Below are positions 17,248 through 25,869 of a DNA stretch of 64,000 nt, in pieces. Numbering within the stretch: position 1 is the first letter of the stretch; every line of letters starts with the position of its first letter. The notes under the pieces are model-generated. The model worked only from the letters and a program-made list of their open reading frames with translations. It ran no database searches and had not been told where the DNA came from. The translations under genes and the position numbers were made by a program. The stretch lies in the NCBI RefSeq assembly GCF_002105755.1, contig NZ_CP020821.1:3658001-3722000 (forward strand), written 5' to 3'. The DNA comes from Mycobacterium colombiense CECT 3035. Lineage in GTDB: Bacteria > Actinomycetota > Actinomycetes > Mycobacteriales > Mycobacteriaceae.

Positions 17248-17933
17248 CGCTTCTCCGCGCGGATCACGATCAGCTCCTCCTCGCGCCGCCCGCGCGGGAT
17301 CAGGCCGACCTCCTCCAGCCACTTGGCCCGGGAAGACATCACCGGGCCGAACGGAATCCATTTGGAGGCAATAACTTTCGCATCCATGCCAGCCCACTTC
17401 AGCGAATCCAGCGACTGCTGAACGCCGGCGAGCGCGGAATGCACCAGCAGCAGGGAACCGCCGTCGCGCAGCAGCTTCGGCGCCGATTCGCACAGCGGGT
17501 CGAGGATCATCCGGCCGTCCACGCCGGCGTTCCACGCCCAGGACGGCCCCGCGGTCGGGCAGATCTCCTCCAGCTCCGCGCCGGGCGGCGTGGGCACGTA
17601 GGGCGGGTTCGACACGACCACGTCGAACGGCGCGCATTCCACCGCCGCAACCCACGACCCCTCGCGCACGTCGACCTCGACACCGGCGACCGCCGCGTTT
17701 TCCCGGGCACACCGCACGGCCTGCGGGCAGATGTCGAACGCCGTCGCGCCGGCGCATCCCATCGCGGCCGCCGCAATGGCCACGAAGCCACTGCCGGTGC
17801 ACAGATCGAGGACCCGCCGCCCCGGGATCAGGCCGCTGTCATGCATCACGTCCACCAGCAATCGAGAGTCCTCTTGCGGCTGATACACGTTCGGAACGGT
17901 CGAGACAGCGGGCTCGGGATACGTGATTGTCAC
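17244..17933 (-). CDS. HemK/PrmC-like SAM-dependent methyltransferase
   Basis: A 229-residue class I methyltransferase. The SAM-binding motif is VLDLCTGSGFVAIAAA and the catalytic NPPY of N-methylating enzymes is in VVVSNPPYVPTPPG. NPPY enzymes modify Gln, Asn or nucleobases; PrmC/HemK2 methylates release factors. It is shorter than full PrmC and lacks its N-terminal helical domain, so another substrate is likely. I choose the GTG before TITYPEPAV. It overlaps the CDGSH gene by 4 bp. Confidence 0.82.
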   Translation of the reverse strand: MTITYPEPAVSTVPNVYQPQEDSRLLVDVMHDSGLIPGRRVLDLCTGSGFVAIAAAAMGCAGATAFDICPQAVRCARENAAVAGVEVDVREGSWVAAVECAPFDVVVSNPPYVPTPPGAELEEICPTAGPSWAWNAGVDGRMILDPLCESAPKLLRDGGSLLLVHSALAGVQQSLDSLKWAGMDAKVIASKWIPFGPVMSSRAKWLEEVGLIPRGRREEELIVIRAEKR

Positions 17934-18039
17934 TGTTGGCCTTTCGAGAACCCTACAAGGATTGCCGCTCAGCACGGCATGGCGGGATAATGCCCGCAAA
18001 CCGGCGCATTCAAACGGACCAGCCGGAAAGTCTTGGCGG

Positions 18040-18594
18040 CTAACCCGCCGTCGCGTGGGCGAACTGCTTGAGGATGGCCGTGCAGAACGCCGGAAGGTCC
18101 GACGGTGAGCGGCTCGAGATCAAATTTCCGTCGACGACGACCTCCTCGTCGACGACGTGTGCGCCCGCGTTGCGCAAATCGGTGCGAATGCTGGGATACG
18201 ACGTCAGCGTGCGACCCACTGCCACACCGGCTTCCGCCAGCGTCCAGGGGCCGTGACAAATCGCCGCCACGGGCTTGCCCGACCCGACGAAATCGCGGAC
18301 GAAGGATACCGCTGCGCGGTCCATCCGCAGCTTGTCCGGGTTCACCGTGCCGCCCGGCAGCACCAGGCCGTCGTAGTCGTCGACCGACGCCTCGGATACC
18401 TTCCGGTCCACGGGGAAGGTGCCCGCCGGTTCGAGATCGTGGTCGCGCGCCTGGATTTCGCCGTCCTTCAGCGACAGCAGCTGCACCCGCGCGCCGGCAT
18501 CCTGCAGCGCCGCGCGCGGCTGTTCGAGCTCCACCTTTTCCACGCCGTCGGCCGCCAGGAACGCTATCGTCTTGCCCTGCAATTCATTTGACAT
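18040..18594 (-). CDS. DJ-1/PfpI family protein
   Basis: A 184-residue class I glutamine-amidotransferase-like protein of the PfpI/YhbO type. The nucleophile elbow is AICHGPWTLAE with the reactive Cys; the DYDGLVLPGGTVNPD loop is typical. Relatives act as deglycases, chaperones or cysteine peptidases against aldehyde or oxidative damage, and the exact reaction is disputed in the family. It lies 32 bp downstream of the small DUF4267-like membrane gene on the same strand and may be co-transcribed with it. Confidence 0.87.
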   Translation of the reverse strand: MSNELQGKTIAFLAADGVEKVELEQPRAALQDAGARVQLLSLKDGEIQARDHDLEPAGTFPVDRKVSEASVDDYDGLVLPGGTVNPDKLRMDRAAVSFVRDFVGSGKPVAAICHGPWTLAEAGVAVGRTLTSYPSIRTDLRNAGAHVVDEEVVVDGNLISSRSPSDLPAFCTAILKQFAHATAG

Positions 18595-18626
18595 CGTCGC
18601 TTCCCTTTCTGCGATCGTTCATCGGA

Positions 18627-19034
18627 TCAAACAGCTCGTAATTGCGGAGCGCGGCGCCGAGCGCCGCTGGTTCGCAACGCCGTGTAGAGGTCAAGTCCGG
18701 CGATGCCGGAGAGCAGCGTGGCCGAAATGGCACCCTGGCGCCGTCGCCCGGGGCCGCGGGCGACCACCCCGGCGACCAGCAGCGCCATGTCCAGGACGTC
18801 ACCGGCCACGCGGGTCCACACCAGCTTGGCGGGGCCGCCGAGCAGGGCGACGCCGTGGCCGCATTCGCGCACCCCCAGCGCGCGGATCACCCGCCGCGAC
18901 CGGCCGGTGTCGTCCACGCCCGCGATGGCGGCGACCTTCCCGGGGGCCACCAGTTCGCTCACACCCAGGCCGAAGCTGGCACCACTGAGCGCCTTGACGA
19001 GTGTGGTTGTGGTGTCGCCGGTTTGATCGCTCAT
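18627..19034 (-). CDS. Small membrane protein, DUF4267-like
   Basis: A 135-residue protein with about three hydrophobic helices. The start TTLVKALSGASFGLGVSE and the stretch RVIRALGVRECGHGVALL resemble the N-terminal membrane domain that in many mycobacteria is fused to a cyclase/dehydrase (SRPBCC) domain. Here it ends after the membrane part, so it is a stand-alone version. The function is unknown. The ATG before SDQTGDT is chosen; the longer open frame upstream has no conserved features. Confidence 0.68.
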   Translation of the reverse strand: MSDQTGDTTTTLVKALSGASFGLGVSELVAPGKVAAIAGVDDTGRSRRVIRALGVRECGHGVALLGGPAKLVWTRVAGDVLDMALLVAGVVARGPGRRRQGAISATLLSGIAGLDLYTALRTSGARRRAPQLRAV

Positions 19035-19221
19035 AAGTTCACTCCCCCTGCTTGGCCGGACTGCGGACGCCTGTAAGCCGGCTGTGCGGCAGCGGAGATG
19101 CGGGGCCAACGCACGCCGGAACATCCGTACACGTCCCAGCTCTACCGACGTCCGACGCGCGTTGGCCGGCTGCGCACGACTGCGAGGCGGATACCCGGGC
19201 GGGCAGCGGTCAAACCTGCGA

Positions 19222-20208
19222 TCAGTTTGCTGCGTCGCGCAACGCCGCGAGCAAAGGCTCCGCGGCTTCTTGGAGGAACCGTTCCTGGGTTTCGCCGCCG
19301 ATCTGCACGAGGGCGATGTCGGTGAACCCGGCCTCCCAGTAGGGCCGCACGCCCTCCACGATCGCGTCGAGGTCAGGCCCGCAGGGGATGGTCTCCGCGA
19401 CGTCTTCGGGCCGCACGTACTGGGTCGCGCCGGCGAAGCCGGCCGGCGTCGGCAGGTCGGCGTTGACCTTCCAGCCTCCGGCAAACCAGCGGAACTGGTC
19501 GTGCGCGCGTTTGACGGCGGTGTCACGGTCGGGATCCCAGGACACCGGTATCTGGCCGATCACGCGCCCGCCGCCGGCGAGATTGGCGGCCTGCCGGGCG
19601 CCGTGCCACGCGTCGACGAGCTCGTTCTGCGGTTCGGTGGCGATCAGGTGGTCGGCCAGCTTGGCGAACTTGTCGACGGCCCTGGTTCCGCCGATCGCCA
19701 CCCCGATGCCGACCGGAACGTCCGGCACGTCCCACAGCCGCGCCGAATCGACCTGGAAATAGTCGCCGGTGAAGTCCACCAGTTGCCCGCCGAACAGCTC
19801 ACGGATGATTTTGATGGCCTCACGCAGCATGTCCTGCCGGCGCGCGACGGTCGGCCAGCCTTTGCCGACGACGTGTTCGTTCAGGTTTTCGCCGCTGCCG
19901 AGGCCCAGGGTGAACCGGCCGTCGGACAGGATCTGCACGGTGGCCGCCTGCTGGGCGACGATCGCGGGGTGATACCGCATCGTCGGGCACGTCACATAGG
20001 TGTAGAGGTCGACCCGCTCGGTGGCCTGCGCCACCGCGCCCAACACCGCCCAGGCGTTCGGCGCGTGTCCCTGCGAGGTGAGCCAGGGCGAGAAGTGGTC
20101 GCTGCACACATGGAAGTCGAAGCCGCGCTCTTCAGCCGAAACCGCATAGCGGACAAGGTCTTTGGGTCCACTCTGCTCGGTCATCAAAGTGTAGCCAAAA
20201 TTCGTCAT
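19222..20208 (-). CDS. F420-dependent LLM-class oxidoreductase (TIGR03557-like)
   Basis: A 328-residue luciferase-like TIM-barrel protein. The start MTNFGYTLMTEQSGPKDLV, the VCSDHFSPWLTSQGHAP region and LGLGSGENLNEHV fit the F420-dependent group close to glucose-6-phosphate dehydrogenase Fgd. Mycobacteria encode many such enzymes that reduce or oxidise substrates with deazaflavin F420. The substrate cannot be told from the sequence. I choose the ATG giving MTNFGY; 11 further codons upstream are open but unlike the family. It stands alone between the membrane gene and the formate dehydrogenase operon. Confidence 0.85.
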   Translation of the reverse strand: MTNFGYTLMTEQSGPKDLVRYAVSAEERGFDFHVCSDHFSPWLTSQGHAPNAWAVLGAVAQATERVDLYTYVTCPTMRYHPAIVAQQAATVQILSDGRFTLGLGSGENLNEHVVGKGWPTVARRQDMLREAIKIIRELFGGQLVDFTGDYFQVDSARLWDVPDVPVGIGVAIGGTRAVDKFAKLADHLIATEPQNELVDAWHGARQAANLAGGGRVIGQIPVSWDPDRDTAVKRAHDQFRWFAGGWKVNADLPTPAGFAGATQYVRPEDVAETIPCGPDLDAIVEGVRPYWEAGFTDIALVQIGGETQERFLQEAAEPLLAALRDAAN

Positions 20209-20254
20209 GCGTGACGGAGTACCCGGCTGCTCCGGGCGCAAACGACCCCGGCGT

Positions 20255-21340
20255 TCAGTCCGCGGTGGTGATCGAGTCCCCGGTGATGCCGGCCGCGCGG
20301 CGGGCGGCGAGCCTGCGCTTCTGCGGCTCGATCGTGTAGCGCGGGTCGCCGGTCGATTCCTTGCCCGCCTCGAAGAAACCGAACCGCAGCATCGCCGACG
20401 CCGTCAGCAGGCTCAGGCCGGACAGCGCGGCGACGGCGCGGTGTCGTCCGCCCAGCAGCGCGCCCAAACCCCCTGCGGCGGCTAGCCATTCGCTGGCCGA
20501 CAGCAGCCGGCCCGGTGTTCCGTGGTGCAGCGGTTCCCGGGTCACCGGGTCCATCCGGTACTCGGTGAACCTGGCGGAGATCAGGTCGCCGACCGCGCCG
20601 ATGACGGCCAGCTTGCGGGCGGGCCCCGCCTCGGCGACCGGCGTGGTGATCATCGCCAGCCCCGAGGCGGCCAGGCTCGCCGAGCTGACGAACACGAACG
20701 GCAGGTCCCGGTACGCGGCATTCCACGTCGGGGTGGCGGTGTCGGTGAGCAGCACCGCGGTGTAGACGGCCAGCGGTGCCGCGAAGACGGCGGCCTCCAG
20801 TCCGGCGGGCCCCTCCACTGCGCGCAGGACGGGCCGCAACGGGCCCAACGGGATTCGCTCGCCGGTCATCCGGTCCACCTCCGAGGCCGCGGCGACGCCG
20901 ATGCCGGCGGAGAAGAAGCTGAGAATCCACGAGCCGATGCTCATCGGCGACGTCAGCTTGACCGTCCGCAGCATGTTGACGAAACGCTCGGGCCGGCCCA
21001 GGTCCTTCACCAGGGCGAAGGCCCCGAGCGCCACCGCGATCAGGGCGGACAGCCTGGTGTTGCGGCGCAACGTGTTTCGCCCGGTGAGCTGGGCTCCCGC
21101 CGCCAGCAGGCCGGACCCGCCGGCGACGCCGCCGAGGAAGAGGTACGCCGCCACCTCGTGCCCCCACGGCGCCGGCTTGACCACCGGACGTCCGTAATAC
21201 GAGGTGAATTCGGCGTCGGGGACCATCGGCATCTCGCGTGACCCGTCACCGCCGCCGCGGCGGCCCGCGCGCCTGCCTTTGCGGCGCCGGCCACCGGTGG
21301 GTTCCGGCGGGCGGAAGCTGTCGAATTCCGAGGTGCTCAC
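20255..21340 (-). CDS. NrfD-type membrane subunit of formate dehydrogenase
   Basis: A 361-residue polytopic membrane protein of the NrfD/PsrC family. After a basic soluble N-terminus (GGRRRKGRRAGRR) and the conserved WGHEVAAYLFLGGVAGGS come about eight to nine hydrophobic helices. NrfD subunits pass electrons between an iron-sulfur subunit and the quinone pool without needing heme. It is the last gene of the fdh operon, and its GTG overlaps the stop of the iron-sulfur subunit gene (GTGA). It takes the place of the cytochrome b subunit seen in E. coli Fdo/Fdn. Confidence 0.86.
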   Translation of the reverse strand: MSTSEFDSFRPPEPTGGRRRKGRRAGRRGGGDGSREMPMVPDAEFTSYYGRPVVKPAPWGHEVAAYLFLGGVAGGSGLLAAGAQLTGRNTLRRNTRLSALIAVALGAFALVKDLGRPERFVNMLRTVKLTSPMSIGSWILSFFSAGIGVAAASEVDRMTGERIPLGPLRPVLRAVEGPAGLEAAVFAAPLAVYTAVLLTDTATPTWNAAYRDLPFVFVSSASLAASGLAMITTPVAEAGPARKLAVIGAVGDLISARFTEYRMDPVTREPLHHGTPGRLLSASEWLAAAGGLGALLGGRHRAVAALSGLSLLTASAMLRFGFFEAGKESTGDPRYTIEPQKRRLAARRAAGITGDSITTAD

Positions 21341-22320
21341 CGGCTGCTCCAGAAGGCCCACGCCGCCGCGCCGACCATGCCGGCAGCGGCCATGCTCGCC
21401 CGCTTGAACATCGTCTTCAGGTCGGCCGTGCACACCCGCGGATCGGGCGGCAGTCCGTACACCTCCGGCTCGTCGAGCAGCAGGAACACCGACCCGGTCC
21501 CGCCAACGCCGTCGTTCTCGTTGGCGCCGTAAAGCCTTGCCTCGGTGCGGCCTTCGGCGTGCAGCTGCGCGACGCGCTCGCGCGCCTGGGTCACCAGCTC
21601 GTCGTGATCGCCGAACTTGATCGATGTGGTCGGGCAGGTCTGGGCGCACGCCGGCACCTGGTCCTCGACCAGGCGGTCGTAGCACAGCGTGCACTTCTGG
21701 GCGACGCCGGTGACGAAATCCTCCTGGGGACGGCCGGGTCGTTCCACCGGCGTTGCGTATGTGCCGTCGCTGCGGCGTTCGACCACGCCGAACGGGCATC
21801 CCGCCACGCAGGTTCCGCAGCCGTTGCACACGTCGTGCTGCACCACCACGGTGCCGAATTCGGTGCGGAACAACGCGCCCGTCGGGCACACGTCCAGGCA
21901 GCCGGCGTGCGTGCAGTGCTTGCACACGTCCGACGACATCAGCCAGCGGAACTCCGGGGTGTGCAGCGGCTGCGAAACAGGCTCTGGCGTATCGGTTTTC
22001 GTGGCACCGGGGATGCCGGGCATGCCCAGATTGATCAGCGCGCGACCGGATTCGCGGGCCTCTTCGATGCGGTCACGGCCCTGCTCGATGAAGGCGACGT
22101 GGCGCCAGGTGCTGGCGCCCAGCGCCCCGGTGTTGTCGTAGGAGGACCCCAGCAGCTCGAGGTCGCCGTCGCGCGGGTTGCGGTTCCACTCCTTGCACGC
22201 GACCTCGCAGGCCTTGCAGCCGATGCAGATCGAGGTGTCGGTGAAGAACCCCTTGCGCGGCTTGCGATCCGACCAACCGGCATCGGTGGCCGGGTCAGTC
22301 GGTCCGATCAGCTGACCCAT
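21337..22320 (-). CDS. fdhB: Formate dehydrogenase iron-sulfur (beta) subunit
   Basis: A 327-residue ferredoxin-like electron-transfer subunit with four 4Fe-4S cluster motifs in order: CIGCKACEVACKEW, CKHCTHAGCLDVCPTGAL, CNGCGTCVAGCPFG and CTLCYDRLVEDQVPACAQTC. The C-terminus carries one hydrophobic anchor (about 300-322). It moves electrons from the molybdenum/tungsten large subunit to the NrfD protein. The ATG start overlaps the 3' end of the large subunit gene by 26 bp, which implies coupled translation. FdhB is used by analogy with Sec-dependent enzymes. Confidence 0.9.
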   Translation of the reverse strand: MGQLIGPTDPATDAGWSDRKPRKGFFTDTSICIGCKACEVACKEWNRNPRDGDLELLGSSYDNTGALGASTWRHVAFIEQGRDRIEEARESGRALINLGMPGIPGATKTDTPEPVSQPLHTPEFRWLMSSDVCKHCTHAGCLDVCPTGALFRTEFGTVVVQHDVCNGCGTCVAGCPFGVVERRSDGTYATPVERPGRPQEDFVTGVAQKCTLCYDRLVEDQVPACAQTCPTTSIKFGDHDELVTQARERVAQLHAEGRTEARLYGANENDGVGGTGSVFLLLDEPEVYGLPPDPRVCTADLKTMFKRASMAAAGMVGAAAWAFWSSR

Positions 22321-25300
22321 CGGCCCTCCTCGTGTCCGGCGGCCCGATGACGTCCCAGACCGCATCGTCGACCCGTACATTGTCCGTCTCGGTGGTGGCG
22401 CCCGACCGGGACTGGTATTCGGCGATCAGGCGCAGCAGCTCCTCGCCCCGCGGACGGCGGCCCGGGCGGATGTCGCACGAGCCGGCCTTGGACTCCTGGA
22501 TCTGCACATTGGGATCGAGCGTCACGCCCAGCAGGTCGTTGGCCGCGTCGCCGCTGACCACCGCGTCGCCGCCCACGCCCCAGTGGTACGGCAGCCCGAT
22601 CTGATGCACGGTGTGCCCGTTGATGATCAGCGGCTTGACGCGTTTGGTGACCAGCACCCGGGCCTCGATCGCGGCGCGCGGCGAGATGAGGGTGGCCCAC
22701 CCATAGGGCTCGAGCCCGCGTTCGGCGGCCAGTTCCGGGGACACCTCGCAGAACATCTCCGGCTGCAGCTCCGACAGGTAGGGCAGCCAGCGACTCATGC
22801 CACCCGCGGTGTGGTGCTCGGTGAGCCGGTAGGTCGTGAAGACGTAGGGGTAGACCTCGGCCCCGGGATCACCGGCGCTCGGTGCGCTCAGATTGTCCTT
22901 GCGCGGGAACGTGATTCGCGCCGGATTGCGCTGCTGCGGGTAGAGCGCGTTGCTGACCGGTGACTCCTGCGGCTCGTAATGCGTGGGCAGCGGCCCGTCG
23001 ATCACGCCCTTGGGCGCGAACAGCCAGCCCTTGCCGTCGGCCTGCATGATGAACGGGTCGTCGCCGGCCAGCGCGTCGGGACCACCCAGGTCGGGGTCCG
23101 GGCGGCTACCGGGCGCCCGGTCGGCGACGAAGTCAGGCACGTCGTAGCCGACCCAGCGCTGTTCGTCCGAGTCCCACCAGACGTATTTCTTGCGTTCGCT
23201 CCACGGCTTGCCGTCGGGGTCGGCCGACGCGCGGTTGTAGAGCACCCGCCGGTCGGCCGGCCACGCCCAGCCCCACTCGGATTGGCTCGGTGAGTCACCG
23301 CCGTGCGGCACCCGGCGGGCGGCCTGGTTGGTGGCGTTCGCGTACACCCCGGTGTAGATCCAGCAGCCGGCGGCCGTCGACCCGTCGGCGCGCAGTTCGG
23401 TGTAGGAGGTCAACGGGTCCCCGGTGGCGCCACCGCCGACCCGATACCCGTTGACCTCGGCCAGCACCGCTTCCCCGTCGGGTTCGCCGTGCTCGTCGGT
23501 CGGGTAGTCCCACGTCAGGTCCAGCAGCGGCCGGTCCCGCTCGTCGGTCGAGCCGGCCAGCCGTTGCCGGATCCGCTTGCCGAGCTCGTAGAAGAACTGC
23601 AGCTCGCTCTGGCACTGGCCGGGCGGCTCGACGGCCTTGTGCCGCCACTGCACCAACCGCTGGGTCTGGGTGAACGAACCGGCCTTCTCGACGTGCGTTG
23701 CGGCGGGCAGGAAGAACACCTCGGTCTCGATGTCGGAGGTCGTGAGTTCGCCCGACGCGATCTCCGGACCGTCCTTCCACCAGGTGGCCGACTCGATGAG
23801 GTTGAGGTCGCGGACCACCAGCCACTTGAGATGCGACATGCCCAGCCGCTGCATGCGGCCGTGGGCCGAACCCACCGCGGGGTTCTGCCCGAGCAGGAAG
23901 TAGCCCTCGACCTCGTCATCCAGCATTCCCATCACGGTCTGATAGGTGCCGTGCGGACCGGTCAGCCGCGGCAGGTAGTCGTAGGCCCAGTCGTTGTCCG
24001 CGGTGGCCGCATCGCCCCACCACGCCTTGAGCAGGCTGACGGCGTAGGCATCCGCGTTGGCCCAGAAGCCCTTCTGCTTCTTGGAGCCCACCGCCTCGAG
24101 GTAATCGGCCAGGGTGTCGTGCATGCCCGCCTTGGGCATCGGCAGGTACCCGGGCAGCAGGTTGAACAGCGTGGGGATGTCGGTGGAACCCTGAATGGTG
24201 GCGTGGCCGCGCAGCGCCATGATCCCGCTGCCGGGCCTGCCCACGTTGCCCGTCAGCAGCTGCAGAATCGTTGCGGTGCGGATGAATTGGGCACCCAGGG
24301 TGTGCTGGGTCCAGCCGACGGCGTAGGCGAAGCAGGTGGTGCGCTCGCGTCCCGAGTTCTCCACGATGGATTGGGCCAGATAGTCGAAGTCCTCGCGGCT
24401 GATGCCGCAGACGTCCTTGACCATCTCGGGGGTGTAGCGGGCGTAGTGGCGCTTGAGGATCTGGAACACCGTCCGGGGGTGCTGCAGGGTTTCGTCGCGC
24501 TTCACCTTGGCGTGCGCCAGCGGCGGGCCGCCGCTGCCGTGCTCGTGTCCCGCTCCGCTTTCCGAGGCGGTGGCGCCGTGCGTGTGGCCCCGCCCGGGGA
24601 CTCGATCTGTCCGTTGCCTTCCTCGTCGTAGGCCCAGCTCGACGTGTCGTACTGCCCGGTTTCCGGGTCGAACCCGGAGAACAGGCCGCCGAGATCCTCG
24701 GTATCCCTGAACTTCTCGTTGATCAGCGTGGCGGCATTGGTGTACGCGACCACGTACTCCTTGAACCACAACTCATTGGACAGGATGTGGTTGATCAACG
24801 CGCCGAGCAGCACCACGTCCGAGCCGGCGCGGATCGGGATGTGCCGATCGGCGACCGCCGAGGTGCGGGTGAAGCGCGGGTCGACGTGGATCACCCGCGC
24901 GCCGCGGGCCCTGGCCTCTTCGACCCACTGGAATCCGACCGGGTGGCACTCGGCCATGTTGGAGCCCTGGATGACGATGCAGTCCGCATTGGCCATGTCT
25001 TGCAGTGATTGGGTGGCGCCGCCGCGCCCGAAGGAGGCTCCCAGACCGGGAACCGTTGCGCTGTGTCAAATACGGGCTTGGTTCTCGATCTGGATCGCGC
25101 CCGCGGCGGTGAAGAGCTTCTTGATGAGGTAGTTCTCTTCGTTGTCCAGGGTCGCGCCGCCGAGCGCCGCGATGCCCATGGTGCGGCGCAGCAGGTTGCC
25201 CTTCTTGTCGATGTCCTGCCAACTGTTGCGACGCGACTCCACGAAGCGGTCGGCGATCATGTCGATGGCGGTGTCGAGCTCCAGCGGTTGCCATTCGGTC

Positions 25301-25635
25301 GCCCGGGGCGGCCGGTAGAGCACCTGCAGCTGCCGCCCGGGCGAGTTCACCAGCTGCTCGCTCGCAGAACCCTTGGGGCACAACCGACCTCGTGAGATCG
25401 GCGAATCGGGATCGCCCTCGATCTGGACGACCCGCTCATCCTTGACGTACACCCGCTGCCCGCAGCCCACCGCGCAGTACGGGCACACGCTCTGCACGAC
25501 GCGGTCGGCGGTGGTGGTGCGCGGCGTGAGCGCGCGGGTGTGTTTGGACGTCACCGCCGAGCCGCGGCCGAGCTTGTCGGTCGACCGCAACTGGCGCAGC
25601 ACGGGCCATTCCAGAAACACTTTGCGCAGGGCCAT
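22295..25635 (-). CDS. fdhA: Selenocysteine-containing formate dehydrogenase large subunit (frame broken once)
   Basis: The molybdopterin enzyme that oxidises formate. The N-terminus has a 4Fe-4S site (CPYCAVGC, then GRLCPKG). At codon 190 an in-frame TGA stands where E. coli FdnG/FdoG have selenocysteine: IENQARI-TGA-HSATVPGLGASFGRGG. The protein continues in the same frame through NMAECHPVGFQW. A second frame takes over near 24588-24599 and carries the rest (KVKRDETLQHPRTVFQ to the C-terminal molybdopterin-dinucleotide domain). One added G in the run CCCCGGGCGGGG restores a frame of 1113 residues, so sequencing error is the simplest explanation. A SECIS hairpin directly follows the TGA. There is no obvious Tat signal in the first residues. 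Confidence 0.88.
25036..25068 (-). promoter_or_regulatory. UGA selenocysteine codon and bacterial SECIS hairpin in fdhA
   Basis: The TGA is at 25066-25068 on the minus strand. Thirteen to fourteen bases downstream a 7-bp stem (GGTTCCC with GGGAGCC, one G-T pair) closes the five-base loop GGTCT. This matches the position and the GGUCU loop of the E. coli fdhF/fdnG SECIS element that SelB recognises. Stem coordinates are 25048-25054 and 25036-25042. Confidence 0.85.
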
Positions 25636-25647
25636 GTCCTCACCCTA

Positions 25648-25869
25648 ATGGCGATCGCAAGCGCGGCGAAGCCGGGCGCGGCGGGTCGCCATGCAACCTC
25701 ATGGCGATCGCAAGCGCGGCGAAGCCGGGCGCGGCGGGTCGCCATGCAACCTCATGGCGATCGCAAGCGCGGCGAAGCCGGGCGCGGCGGGTCGCCATGC
25801 AACCTCATGGCGATCGCAAGCGCGGCGAAGCCGGGCGCGGCGGGTCGCCATGCAACCTCATGGCGATCG
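25648..25869. repeat. Perfect 53-bp tandem repeat, four copies plus a 10-bp start of a fifth
   Basis: Four identical 53-bp units (25648-25700, 25701-25753, 25754-25806, 25807-25859) are followed by ATGGCGATCG of a fifth. The array fills almost the whole gap between fdhA and selD and runs into the selD stop codon: the last codons of selD are encoded by the truncated fifth unit. Read on the plus strand a unit would encode MAIASAAKPGAAGRHATS, very like the VNTR peptide of M. tuberculosis LeuA as I recall it (VTIASPAQPGEAGRHASDP). A diverged single copy (37 of 41 bases) lies in egtB at 47244-47284. There are no unique spacers, so it is not a CRISPR array. Confidence 0.95.

Noticed and set aside
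24588..24599. Programmed frameshift in fdhA
   Set aside because: No slippery heptamer with downstream pseudoknot stands out, and eight similar one-base gaps in G/C runs occur in unrelated genes, so sequence error is more likely.
23303..24631. Large plus-strand open frame opposite fdhA
   Set aside because: Composition is that of an antisense shadow of a high-GC gene, with no domain or motif.
25066..25068. TGA in fdhA as a true stop or nonsense mutation
   Set aside because: Conserved formate dehydrogenase sequence continues in the same frame, a SECIS hairpin follows, and the full selenocysteine machinery is adjacent.
25648..25869. CRISPR array
   Set aside because: The units are contiguous and identical; there are no unique spacers and no cas genes nearby.
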